In this document: positions 34,803 to 43,319 of the stretch, piece after piece
Layout: every line of letters begins with the position of its first letter
Position numbering within the stretch: position 1 is the stretch's first letter
Source: DAOPYU01 sp942493245
Lineage (GTDB): Bacteria > Sumerlaeota > Sumerlaeia > UBA8349
Direction of reading: 5' to 3'
NCBI GenBank assembly: GCA_942493245.1
Contig: OW818685.1
Location: 930,001-994,000, forward strand
DNA: 64,000 nt
The notes under the pieces: generated by a model
What the model saw: only the letters and a program-made list of their open reading frames with translations
What the model was told of the DNA's origin: nothing
Databases searched by the model: none
Made by a program: the position numbers and the translations under genes

Positions 34803-37172
34803 ATGAATAAGAAAGCCCTCACCGAAGCAGACATCCGCACGAAGTTCATCACGCCCGCTCTGATCGGTACGAACGGCGGCAAATGGGATGTGATTACCCA
34901 AATCCGTGAGGAAGCCTACTTCACGAATGGCCGGGTCATTGTCCGGGGTAAGACGGTCAGACGCGGTGAGGCCAAGAAAGCCGATTACCTTCTCTTCTTC
35001 AAGCCGAACCTCCCCCTTGCCGTCATCGAAGCCAAAGATAACAATCACTCGGTTGGCAGTGGCATGCAGCAGGCGCTCGAATACGCAGAAATTCTCGACA
35101 TCCCCTTCGCCTACAGTTCCAACGGCGACGCTTTCCTGGAGCACGACCGCACGGGCGCCAGTGCCACCGTCACGCGCGAAATCCCGCTCGATCAGTTCCC
35201 CTCGCCCGAGGAACTCTGGGCGCGTTACCGCAAGGCGAAGGGTTATACCGCCGACCAGGAAGCCGTCGCCACGCAGGACTATTACGACGACGGATCCGGC
35301 AAGATCCCGCGCTACTACCAGATCGTCGCCATCAACCGCACCGTTGACGCCATTGCCCGGGGCGAGAACCGCATCCTGCTGGTGATGGCCACCGGTACGG
35401 GAAAGACCTACACCGCCTTTCAAATCATCTGGCGTCTCTGGAAGTCTGGCGCCCGGAAGCGCATCCTCTTCCTCGTCGATCGCAACATCCTCGCCGACCA
35501 GACAAAAACAAACGACTTCAAGCCGTTCGGCCAGGCGATGACCAAGATCACCAATCGCACGGTGGACAAGGCGTTCGAGATTTACCTGTGCCTGTACCAG
35601 GCGGTGACCGGCATTGAGGAAGAGCAGAACATCTACAAGGAGTTTTCCCCGGACTTTTTCGACCTCATCATCGTGGATGAGTGTCACCGCGGCAGCGCCG
35701 CCGATGACGCCGCTTGGCGCAAGGTCCTCGAATATTTCTCTTCCGCCACCCAGATCGGACTCACCGCCACACCGAAGGAAACCCGGGATGTCTCCAACAT
35801 CGAGTACTTCGGCGACCCGATCTACATCTATTCGCTGCGCCAGGGTATTTCCGACGGCTTTCTTGCGCCCTACAAAGTCGTCCGCATCGGTCTCGACAAA
35901 GACCTCGACGGCTGGCGGCCGGAGGTCGGGCAGACGGACAAGTATGGCCAGATCATCGAGGACCGCGAATACAACGACCGCGATTTCGACCGGAACCTCA
36001 TCCTCGAAAAGCGGACCGAACGCGTCGCCGCCAAGATCACCGAGTTCCTCAGGGCCACCGACCGTTTCGCCAAGACCATCGTATTCTGCGAGAACATCGA
36101 GCACGCCGAACGCATGCGCCAGGCTCTGGTGAATGCCAACCCCGACCTGGCCGCAGCCAATGCCAAATATGTCATGCGCATCACCGGCGACAACGACGAG
36201 GGGAAAGCTCAACTCGACAACTTCATCGACCCAGAGAAAACCTACCCCGTCATCGCCACCACTTCCCGGCTCATGAGTACGGGCGTCGATGCCCAAACCT
36301 GCCAGCTCATCGTTCTCGACCGCCGCATCAACTCCATGACCGAGTTCAAGCAGATCATCGGGCGTGGCACCCGCATCAAGGAAGACTACAACAAATTCTT
36401 CTTCACCATCATGGACTTCAAAAAGGCCACCGCCTTGTTTGCGGACCCCGACTTCGATGGCGACCCGGTGCAGATTTTCGAACCGGGCCCCGAGGAGTCG
36501 CCCATCCCGCCCGAAGAGACACCGGAAGGCTCCGAAGAACATCCGCCTGAGGAGGGCGTTATCATTTACGATCCGACGGTAGAGGATGAGCCGTCCGGTT
36601 CCGCCCCCACGAAATATTATGTCAATGACGTTGAAGTCCGTGTCGCCACCGAGCGCGTGCAATACCTCGACGAAAGCGGCAAACTGATCACCGAGTCGCT
36701 CCGCGACTTCTCCCGAAAAACCGTCCGCCAGGCCTATGCCTCGCTCGACGACTTCCTCACCGTCTGGAGTAATGCCGAAAAGAAACAGGCCATCCTCGAG
36801 GAACTCGCCGAAAAAGGCGTCTTCCTGGACGAACTTGCCGAACAGGTGGGCCGCGACTACGACGCCTTCGACCTCGTCTGCCATGTCGCCTTTGACCAGC
36901 CTCCGCTCACCCGGCGCGAGCGCGCCGAGCGTGTCAGGAAGCGCGACATCTTTGCCCGGTATGGCGACAAGGCCCGCGCCGTCCTCGACGCCCTCCTCCA
37001 GAAATACGCCGACACCGGCGTCAAGAGCGTCGAATCGCTCGAAATTCTCAAAGTGGACCCCCTCACGGCTTTTGGCACGCCCATTGAAATTGTCAATCTC
37101 TTCGGCGGAAAACCGGCCTATCTCGCCGCCATCCGCGAACTCGAAACCGCCCTTTATCCGAAAGTAGCCTGA
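34803..37172 (+). CDS. hsdR: Type I restriction enzyme R subunit, HsdR
   Basis: The motor and nuclease subunit that translocates and cuts unmethylated DNA, together with HsdM and HsdS. The 789-residue protein has an N-terminal PD-(D/E)xK nuclease (ADYLLFF, then LPLAVIEAKDNN, Lys about 76), the SF2 helicase Walker A MATGTGKT (about 195), the DECH box (IIVDECHRGSA, about 288), TATPKET, and motif VI IIGRGTRIKED. EcoEI-type C-terminal region follows (DFSRKTVRQAYASLDDFLTV and the tail). First gene of the operon; only 3 bases separate it from hsdM. Confidence 0.95.
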   Translation: MNKKALTEADIRTKFITPALIGTNGGKWDVITQIREEAYFTNGRVIVRGKTVRRGEAKKADYLLFFKPNLPLAVIEAKDNNHSVGSGMQQALEYAEILDIPFAYSSNGDAFLEHDRTGASATVTREIPLDQFPSPEELWARYRKAKGYTADQEAVATQDYYDDGSGKIPRYYQIVAINRTVDAIARGENRILLVMATGTGKTYTAFQIIWRLWKSGARKRILFLVDRNILADQTKTNDFKPFGQAMTKITNRTVDKAFEIYLCLYQAVTGIEEEQNIYKEFSPDFFDLIIVDECHRGSAADDAAWRKVLEYFSSATQIGLTATPKETRDVSNIEYFGDPIYIYSLRQGISDGFLAPYKVVRIGLDKDLDGWRPEVGQTDKYGQIIEDREYNDRDFDRNLILEKRTERVAAKITEFLRATDRFAKTIVFCENIEHAERMRQALVNANPDLAAANAKYVMRITGDNDEGKAQLDNFIDPEKTYPVIATTSRLMSTGVDAQTCQLIVLDRRINSMTEFKQIIGRGTRIKEDYNKFFFTIMDFKKATALFADPDFDGDPVQIFEPGPEESPIPPEETPEGSEEHPPEEGVIIYDPTVEDEPSGSAPTKYYVNDVEVRVATERVQYLDESGKLITESLRDFSRKTVRQAYASLDDFLTVWSNAEKKQAILEELAEKGVFLDELAEQVGRDYDAFDLVCHVAFDQPPLTRRERAERVRKRDIFARYGDKARAVLDALLQKYADTGVKSVESLEILKVDPLTAFGTPIEIVNLFGGKPAYLAAIRELETALYPKVA

Positions 37173-37175
37173 CCC

Positions 37176-38639
37176 ATGGCCAACGTCTCCAACATCGTGA
37201 AAACCATCCAGGACATCATGCGCAAGGACGCCGGTACCTACGGCGACGCCCAGCGCCTCGAACAACTCGGCTGGATGTTCTTCCTCAAGATCTTCGACGA
37301 CCGCGAAAAGGAACTCGAGATCGTTCGCGACGACTACCGCTCGCCCCTCCCCCGGCACCTCCGCTGGTCCGCCTGGGCCACGGACGAAGAAGGCATCACC
37401 GGCGACGCCCTTCTCGATTTCGTCAACAACACCCTCCTGCCCAAACTTAAGGCTCTCACCACGGGCGGCGACAAGATCGCCAGTCTTGTCCGCATGGCCT
37501 TCGAGGATGCCAACAACTACATGAAAAACGGCACCCTCATGCGGCAGGTCGTCAACAAGATCAACGGCATTGACTTCAACGCCTCCGACGACCGCCACAT
37601 GTTCGGCGACATCTATGAAAAGTTGCTCAAGGACCTCCAGTCCGCGGGCAATGCGGGTGAATTCTACACCCCGCGCGCCGTCACCCAATTCATCGTAGAG
37701 CAAGTCAACCCCCGCCTCGGCGAGACGATCCTCGACCCCGCCTGTGGTACGGGCGGCTTTCTCACCTGCGCCATCGAGCACCTGCGCAAGCAGGCCAAAA
37801 CCGAGGACGACGAGCGCGCCATCCAGGGCTGCTTCTCCGGCATCGAGAAAAAGCACCTCCCCCACGTCCTCTGCATGACCAACCTCCTCCTGCACGGCAT
37901 CGACGTCCCCTCCAACGTCCGCCACGACAACACCCTCGCCCGCCCTCTGCGCGACTGGGGGCCGAAGGAGCGTGTGGACGTCATTGTCACCAACCCGCCC
38001 TTCGGCGGCATGGAGGAGGACGGCATCGAGGCCAACTTCCCCGCCGAGTACCGCACGCGAGAGACCGCCGACCTCTTCCTCGTGCTCCTCATGAAGATTC
38101 TCAAACCGGGCGGTCGAGCCGGTCTCGTGCTCCCCGACGGCACCCTCTTTGGCGAGGGCGTCAAGACGCGCATCAAGGAGGCCCTCCTCACCGAGTGCAA
38201 CCTCCACACCATCGTGCGCCTGCCCAACGGTGTCTTCAACCCCTACACCGGCATCCGCACCAACCTCCTCTTCTTCACCAAGGGCGCGCCCACCGCCGAA
38301 GTCTGGTACTACGAGCACCCCTATCCGCCCGGCGCCAAAAGCTACAACAAGGGCAAGCCCATCCGCATCGAGGAATTCGAGCCGGAAAAGAAATGGTGGG
38401 GGAAACCGGATAAGCAGGGGCTGTACAGCAAGCGGGTGGAAAACGAATTCGCCTGGCGCGTCTCCATCGACCAGATCCGGGCGGGCAACTACAACCTCGA
38501 CCTCAAGAACCCCCACAACCCCGACACCGGTCCCGGCGACGTGGACCACCTCCTGCCCGAGTACGAAAAACTCCTCGACCAGATCGCCCGGACCCGCGCC
38601 GAACTGAAGGCCCAGCTCGAGGAGGCCCTCACGCGATGA
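37176..38639 (+). CDS. hsdM: Type I restriction-modification N6-adenine methyltransferase, HsdM
   Basis: 487 residues, the SAM-dependent methylation subunit. An N-terminal helical HsdM_N domain (TIQDIMRKDAGTYGDAQRLE) is followed by the SAM motif DPACGTGGFLTCA (about 186) and the N6-methylase motif IV TNPPFGG (about 270). The region GEFYTPRAVTQFIVEQV is typical of HsdM. It is followed by the YhcG-like gene with an ATGA overlap, so the three genes are coupled. Confidence 0.96.
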   Translation: MANVSNIVKTIQDIMRKDAGTYGDAQRLEQLGWMFFLKIFDDREKELEIVRDDYRSPLPRHLRWSAWATDEEGITGDALLDFVNNTLLPKLKALTTGGDKIASLVRMAFEDANNYMKNGTLMRQVVNKINGIDFNASDDRHMFGDIYEKLLKDLQSAGNAGEFYTPRAVTQFIVEQVNPRLGETILDPACGTGGFLTCAIEHLRKQAKTEDDERAIQGCFSGIEKKHLPHVLCMTNLLLHGIDVPSNVRHDNTLARPLRDWGPKERVDVIVTNPPFGGMEEDGIEANFPAEYRTRETADLFLVLLMKILKPGGRAGLVLPDGTLFGEGVKTRIKEALLTECNLHTIVRLPNGVFNPYTGIRTNLLFFTKGAPTAEVWYYEHPYPPGAKSYNKGKPIRIEEFEPEKKWWGKPDKQGLYSKRVENEFAWRVSIDQIRAGNYNLDLKNPHNPDTGPGDVDHLLPEYEKLLDQIARTRAELKAQLEEALTR

Positions 38640-39793
38640 AAGCAAAAGCCCCCAGTAAATCAACCGCGCCTGCAACGGCGAAGCCGTCCGGCCTCGCTTC
38701 GCTCGTCGCCGAGGTACGTGGTCTTATCCAGGCCGCCCGCCAGGCCGCCGTCAGTACCGTCAACACGCTCCAGGTGATGACCAACTTCGAAATCGGCCGC
38801 CGCATCGTCGAGCATGAGCAGAAGGGCGAAAAGCGGGCAGGTTATGGCGATGAGGTGATCAACGGGCTCGCTCATGCTCTTTCCGATGAGTTTGGGACTG
38901 GCTTTTCACCGACCAGCCTTAAACTGATGCGGCAATTCTATTTGCTTTATCGCCCTCGAATCGGTCAGACGTCCTCTGACCTTTCTTTGCCCTCGCCAAT
39001 TGGTCAGACCCCGTCTGACCAATTGGCGCCCACAGGTTCCTTTCAGGTTCAGCAGATACCATCCGGCAAGCCATTCGCGCTTAGCTGGTCGCACTACGTC
39101 CTGCTGCTCACCATCAAGGACCCGGACGAGCGCAGTTTCTACGAAATCGAGGCGGCCAGCGCACACTGGTCGCTCTCCGAGTTGAAACGCCAGAAAGCCT
39201 CCGCACTTTACGAACGCCTCGCCCTCAGCCGTGACAAGGCCGGCATCCAGCGCCTCGCCGTTGAGGGGCAGATCGTCGTCAGGCCGGAGGATGTGCTCAA
39301 GGAACCCTATGTCCTCGAATTCCTCGGACTCGACGAAAAGGTCCGCTATTCCGAGACGGATCTGGAGTCTGCCATCATCGGCAACCTGGAGCGTTTTCTG
39401 CTCGAACTCGGCAAGGGCTTCCTGTTCGAAGCGCGCCAGAAACGCTTTACCTTCGACGAAGACCACTACTTTGTGGACCTCGTCTTTTACAACCGCCTCC
39501 TGCGCTGCTATGTCATCATTGATCTAAAACTCGACAAGATCACGCATCAGGATCTCGGGCAGATGCAGATGTATGTCAATTATTACGACCGCCACGTCAA
39601 ACTGCCCGACGAAAACCCGACCGTCGGCCTGCTCCTGTGTAAATCCAAGAAGGATACCATTGTCGAACTCACCCTGCCCAGGGACGCCAACATCCACGCA
39701 CGGGAATACAAACTCTATCTGCCGTCCAAACAACTGCTGAAGAAGAAACTCATCGAATGGGCCGAGCGGGAAGGGGAGACCCTTTCCCGATGA
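38636..39793 (+). CDS. YhcG/DUF1016-family PD-(D/E)xK nuclease
   Basis: 385 residues: DUF1016 N-terminal helical domain (about 20-185, e.g. NFEIGRRIVEHEQKGEKRAG) and a C-terminal PD-(D/E)xK nuclease domain (DHYFVDLVFYNRLLRCYVII, then DLKLDKITHQDLGQMQMYVN), with the Asp and the D-x-K pair in place. YhcG-type proteins are often inserted in type I R-M loci and may act in restriction or DNA repair. The ATG overlaps the hsdM stop. The N-terminus has a Thr/Ala/Lys-rich peptide (KSTAPATAK) encoded by 38657-38683, repeated exactly at the same offset in the next start codon's frame at 39790. Confidence 0.9.
   Translation: MKAKAPSKSTAPATAKPSGLASLVAEVRGLIQAARQAAVSTVNTLQVMTNFEIGRRIVEHEQKGEKRAGYGDEVINGLAHALSDEFGTGFSPTSLKLMRQFYLLYRPRIGQTSSDLSLPSPIGQTPSDQLAPTGSFQVQQIPSGKPFALSWSHYVLLLTIKDPDERSFYEIEAASAHWSLSELKRQKASALYERLALSRDKAGIQRLAVEGQIVVRPEDVLKEPYVLEFLGLDEKVRYSETDLESAIIGNLERFLLELGKGFLFEARQKRFTFDEDHYFVDLVFYNRLLRCYVIIDLKLDKITHQDLGQMQMYVNYYDRHVKLPDENPTVGLLLCKSKKDTIVELTLPRDANIHAREYKLYLPSKQLLKKKLIEWAEREGETLSR
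38657..38683. repeat. 27-bp exact direct repeat, mate at 39811-39837
   Basis: The same 27 bases occur 21 bases after the ATG of YhcG (38636) and 21 bases after the ATG at 39790, and both ATGs overlap the stop of the gene before. They code for KSTAPATAK in the same frame in both places, so they are related starts. Confidence 0.85.
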
Positions 39794-40293
39794 ATACAAA
39801 ACCCACCCGGAAATCAACCGCGCCTGCAACGGCGAAGTCCTTTGCCCGGAAGGGTGCCGGGCAATTGGTTACGCTCCCGATTTTTCAGCAGGTTGCAGAC
39901 CAATTGCCTTTTGTAGATAAAAGCCTGAAAGGCTTATACATACGACAGCCCAGGGCAGAGCGAAGCGCCGCCCTGGGAAAGAAGGCCTCCCCATCGAACC
40001 CTGAAGGGGTTCAACAGGGACAGGGGAACTTCCAGAATGCTGGGCCTTTTCAGGGCACGGGAGAAAAAAACACTCCGTTGCCCGAATTCCCTGGGGGCGC
40101 TCCATCCTCCAGAGGCAAACGGCCGGAAGCCGATCCGGATTCTCCGCATCCGGTCAATCCCGTGATCCTGTCGCGCCGTTGCGTTTCGTCCTCCCCGCTT
40201 GCGCGGGAAGAACGGAGAGGGAAGAAAAACGTCGGAAGAAAGAGAAATCCGGGGAAAAGCGCCAACGGCGCTCAACTGCGATTTTTCGGTTGA
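39790..40293 (+). pseudogene. Decayed ORF filled with intergenic repeats, between yhcG and hsdS
   Basis: ATG 39790 overlaps the YhcG stop (ATGA) and opens with a peptide like the YhcG start (MNTKPTRKSTAPATAK). After about 45 codons the frame enters a GCGAAGC-core repeat (39949-39977) and then low-complexity sequence to a stop at 40293. I read it as the remnant of a gene start (a second YhcG-like or other gene of the operon) whose body was replaced by repeats. It is not supported as a functional gene; the 549-base gap holds nothing else. Confidence 0.45.
39949..39977. repeat. Palindromic repeat with GCGAAGC core
   Basis: CCCAGGGCAGAGCGAAGCG followed by CCGCCCTGGG; fifth copy of the family. 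Preceded by GCCTGAAAGGC, a short palindrome also seen as CCCTGACAGGG near the copy at 30016. Confidence 0.7.
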
Positions 40294-40342
40294 ATGAAAG
40301 CAATGAAGTCGAACTCCCGGAAACCCTGAAAGACCCCAACGT

Positions 40343-41965
40343 ATGCGGATGAAAACCTTCTTTGAAAAGTTCGACCTGTTCGCCGACGCCCCGAATGCGG
40401 TGACGAAGATGCGGGAGCTGGTGCTCGCGTTGGCGATGCAAGGAAAACTTGTTGCGCAAGACGTTGGCGACGAACCTGCATCAAATCTTTTGAAGAGGAT
40501 CCATGCTGAAAAATCTCGCAGAAAGACCCGGACCGAATCGATAGAAAAGGAACTATCGAGAGACTCGGATGGAGACCGCTTCTCGATTCCTGGAAACTGG
40601 GAATGGATCGGCGCTACGACTCCAGCAATTGTGATCTCAGATCAAGGAAAAAAGGTTCAGACAAAAGATATCCTAGAATCAGGAATGTATCCAGTTGTTG
40701 ACCAGGGAAAGGTCTTTATTCGTGGATACTGTAATGACTTTAAAAAGGTAATTCACGTTTCAGAGCCAATCGTTGTATTTGGTGATCACACGCGGGAAAC
40801 GAAACTCATTAACTTTGATTTTGTTGTTGGCGCTGATGGCGTGAAATTGCTTCAACCCGTGTGCATAGATCCCAATTTTTACTTTCTGGCTCTCCGTTGG
40901 CTACCGCTTGAAAGTCGAGGTTACGGGCGTCATTTTAAACTTCTCAGAGCCTCGATAATTCCCCTCCCCCCTCTTGCGGAGCAGAAGCGGATTGTGGCGA
41001 AGGTGGAGGAGTTGATGGCGTTGTGCAATCGGCTGGAGGCGCAGCAGCAGGAACGCGAGGCCCGGCACGCCGATCTGTCCCGCGCGGCGCTGGCCCGCTT
41101 TGCCGACGCCCCCACCCCGGCCAACCTCCACTTCCTGTTCCACCCCGCCTATGCCATCGCCCCCGCCGACCTCCGAAAAACCATCCTCACCCTCGCCGTC
41201 CAAGGCAAACTCGTCCCCCAAGACCCCAACGACGAACCGGCGGAAGTACTTATCGATAAAATCTCGGAACTGCGCGAACAATCCCTCGCTGGAAAACGAG
41301 CCAAAGCTACCAAGAAAATTCGCGATCTCGATAGTTCAAAATGTGACCACGATATCCCTGATGAGTGGATTTGGTGTCGACTCGGGGATTTGGTACTCAG
41401 TTTCCGCTACGGAACATCAAGGAAATGTTCTCGTGATTTACGCGGTGTACCCGTCCTGCGAATCCCAAATGTCAAAGGTGGCAGGATTGATTCGACCGAC
41501 CTAAAATTTACAGCCATGCCAGATTCGGAATTCAAAGAACTCCGTTTGCAGGAGGGCGATCTTCTTCTCGTTCGTTCTAACGGAAGCGAGAATCTTGTCG
41601 GGAGAAGTGCTGCGATTTCTACCGACGATGAGCGGTTCGCCTACGCAGGCTATCTCGTTCGGGCGCGTATACCTAAGGCGTTCATATTTACGCCGTACCT
41701 TCACATCGCACTTGATACGCCATCCGTTCGTAATCAGATCGAAGGTCCGATCAGAACCACTAGCGGAGTGAAGAACATCAACACGACGGAGCTTTCAAAT
41801 CTGATCCTTCCTCTTCCCCCCTTGGCCGAACAGCGCCGGATCGTGGCCCGAGTGGAGGAACTGATGGCGCTTGTGGACCAGTTGGAAACGCAGCTCGCCG
41901 CCTCGCGTGCCACCGCCGCGAACCTCCTCGAAGCCCTCGTCGCCGAACTCACCGCTCAAGCGTGA
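40343..41965 (+). CDS. hsdS: Type I restriction enzyme specificity subunit, HsdS
   Basis: 540 residues in two halves, each with a target-recognition domain (about 75-215 and 325-470) and a conserved helical region: MRELVLALAMQGKLVAQD and LRKTILTLAVQGKLVPQD before the TRDs, and IIPLPPLAEQKRIVAKVEEL with LILPLPPLAEQRRIVARVEE after them. It sets the DNA sequence recognised by HsdM and HsdR. The TRD-coding parts (40,500-40,950 and 41,300-41,800) are A+T-richer than the conserved helices, as usual for exchanged TRDs. An in-frame ATG at 40349 is a near-equal start. It is separated from yhcG by the repeat-filled gap. Confidence 0.94.
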   Translation: MRMKTFFEKFDLFADAPNAVTKMRELVLALAMQGKLVAQDVGDEPASNLLKRIHAEKSRRKTRTESIEKELSRDSDGDRFSIPGNWEWIGATTPAIVISDQGKKVQTKDILESGMYPVVDQGKVFIRGYCNDFKKVIHVSEPIVVFGDHTRETKLINFDFVVGADGVKLLQPVCIDPNFYFLALRWLPLESRGYGRHFKLLRASIIPLPPLAEQKRIVAKVEELMALCNRLEAQQQEREARHADLSRAALARFADAPTPANLHFLFHPAYAIAPADLRKTILTLAVQGKLVPQDPNDEPAEVLIDKISELREQSLAGKRAKATKKIRDLDSSKCDHDIPDEWIWCRLGDLVLSFRYGTSRKCSRDLRGVPVLRIPNVKGGRIDSTDLKFTAMPDSEFKELRLQEGDLLLVRSNGSENLVGRSAAISTDDERFAYAGYLVRARIPKAFIFTPYLHIALDTPSVRNQIEGPIRTTSGVKNINTTELSNLILPLPPLAEQRRIVARVEELMALVDQLETQLAASRATAANLLEALVAELTAQA

Positions 41966-42112
41966 CCCCGGCCCCGGTCCTCCACCACCCGCCTTCTGTT
42001 TTCCCCACGAGACACCGAGGAGAACGCCACCCGCCTGAAACGGCGAACGCAGACGGTCTCTTTCTGCGGAACTGGAAAATCACAGGGGCGGAAGGCGGCG
42101 GCAGATTCCATT

Positions 42113-42922
42113 CTACCTGGATGCTCCCTGAATTCGCGTATCCCCCTCGACTATCGGTTGTTGGGGACTGATAACCCTGAGACCCAATGCCCGCATGAGC
42201 GCTGAACCAAAACACGTGAGAGCATATGCGGTTAATTTAGGCTCTTTCAGTGGAACGGCCCGAATAATTCCCATCTGCTGGAGTCGAGCTAATGCTGCTC
42301 GATTAGAAATGGCCAGGAGTTCTTCTCCCATCGTCTTCGGATCTGGGCCAGGGAACATACCGTGAACTGCAAACGTCTCAAGGTAGTAAATGGAGTCGGA
42401 GTCAAGTAGATCTATTGCTCTCTGAATCTTCAGCGATTTCTCCTGTTGAATCTGCCGAAGCAGATCGGCAACCAGGCGCGATATCTGGTCTTTCGTTGAT
42501 GGCAGGTCGTCGCGTTGATACCGGTGAATATTGATTTGAGCAATATCGAAATTGATCTGCTCGTCGTCACTGCGAATCAGCAAAATCTCGCTTGGTGTCC
42601 GAACCGCGTGAGCGAGCCCAACTTCATACATCACGTTCCCGTTGCGTTGGCCCTGCCACTTCCCGCCTCTGGAAACCGATATGTCGGCGAGTACGATGCG
42701 GGAGTGAGCGATACCGTCGAGAATATCAGTGATAATGCTTCCAGACAAAATTGAGGCATCCACTCTGCGTGCGCGCAATTTTCCCCCGGATCCATCTTCA
42801 ACGGCAGGGCGTATTGCCTCCTCCCAAACTGGAGCGAACTCGTCGTGGAATGGCATTGCGACGAACACCTCGTCTATAATCTCTGTTCTCCAATAGGTCT
42901 CAAAGAATTCTCGTGGATACAT
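42113..42922 (-). CDS. TIR/nucleoside deoxyribosyltransferase-fold protein with winged-helix-like tail
   Basis: 269 residues. EVFVAMPFHDEFAPVWEEAI, then ASILSGSIITDILDGIAHSR, IVLADIS and NVMYEVGLAHAVRTPSEILL follow the pattern of the TIR-like/nucleoside 2-deoxyribosyltransferase fold (MPF start, ADIS, NVMYEVGLAHA with the Glu about 97 as likely catalytic). The C-terminus (about 205-255) resembles a winged helix (LARLQQMGIIRAVP). Such proteins are often in defence loci, where they may degrade NAD or nucleotides, but this activity is inferred, not shown. It is convergent with hsdS, 147 bases away. GC is lower than that of neighbours. Confidence 0.7.
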   Translation of the reverse strand: MYPREFFETYWRTEIIDEVFVAMPFHDEFAPVWEEAIRPAVEDGSGGKLRARRVDASILSGSIITDILDGIAHSRIVLADISVSRGGKWQGQRNGNVMYEVGLAHAVRTPSEILLIRSDDEQINFDIAQINIHRYQRDDLPSTKDQISRLVADLLRQIQQEKSLKIQRAIDLLDSDSIYYLETFAVHGMFPGPDPKTMGEELLAISNRAALARLQQMGIIRAVPLKEPKLTAYALTCFGSALMRALGLRVISPQQPIVEGDTRIQGASR

Positions 42923-43228
42923 TTCACGTTCCTTGCTCGTTCTTATCCCTGGATCTGACAGCCTTCATCCACCTTGGCTACGATGGTGGAAAAGTAGCAC
43001 AATTTTCTTCCAGCGTCCATGCGTTCTACACCAGCACAAGATTCGAGATTATCACGTGACCGGCGTGAATTACTGTCATCCTCCCTTGGCGGCAATTAGA
43101 TTTCCTGATTCGAGAGACCTTGACCGTGGATCAAGAACTTGTCCGGTCTGCTGAAGAAAAAGGCGAAAGCCCATACGAGCCGTTGCATTGGCGATTGGCA
43201 AGATCCGTTTTTCCGTAGCAAGCAAGAG
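42923..43228. other. Gap without a clear gene
   Basis: Short frames only. It separates the TIR-like gene from the 3' end of the first giant gene, and nothing in it matches a known family or repeat. Confidence 0.5.
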
Positions 43229-43261
43229 GGGGAGAAGGTCCGTTTTCAGAACCCTCTCCCC
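43229..43261 (-). terminator. Possible terminator after first giant gene
   Basis: GGGGAGA at 43229-43235 pairs with TCTCCCC at 43255-43261 with a 19-base loop. A comparable hairpin (AGGGGGAG/CTCCCCCT, 53441-53473) lies after the second giant gene, so it may be a shared 3' element. There is no clear U tract. Confidence 0.35.
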
Positions 43262-43319
43262 ATTTTGATTGCCGCAGTCCATTTGCTTCGGGGAGACCCT
43301 TTCCCCGGAAAATCTCCTG

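Noticed and set aside
34595..34882. 95-codon minus-strand frame across the hsdR start
   Set aside because: Possibly a decayed tail of an older gene, but I do not recognise it and it overlaps hsdR; not strong enough to list as a gene.
34719..38675. Open frame of 1318 codons on the minus strand, opposite hsdR and hsdM
   Set aside because: It is the antisense shadow of two certain genes; its long length comes from their GC-rich codons. The translation has no known domain and no RBS.
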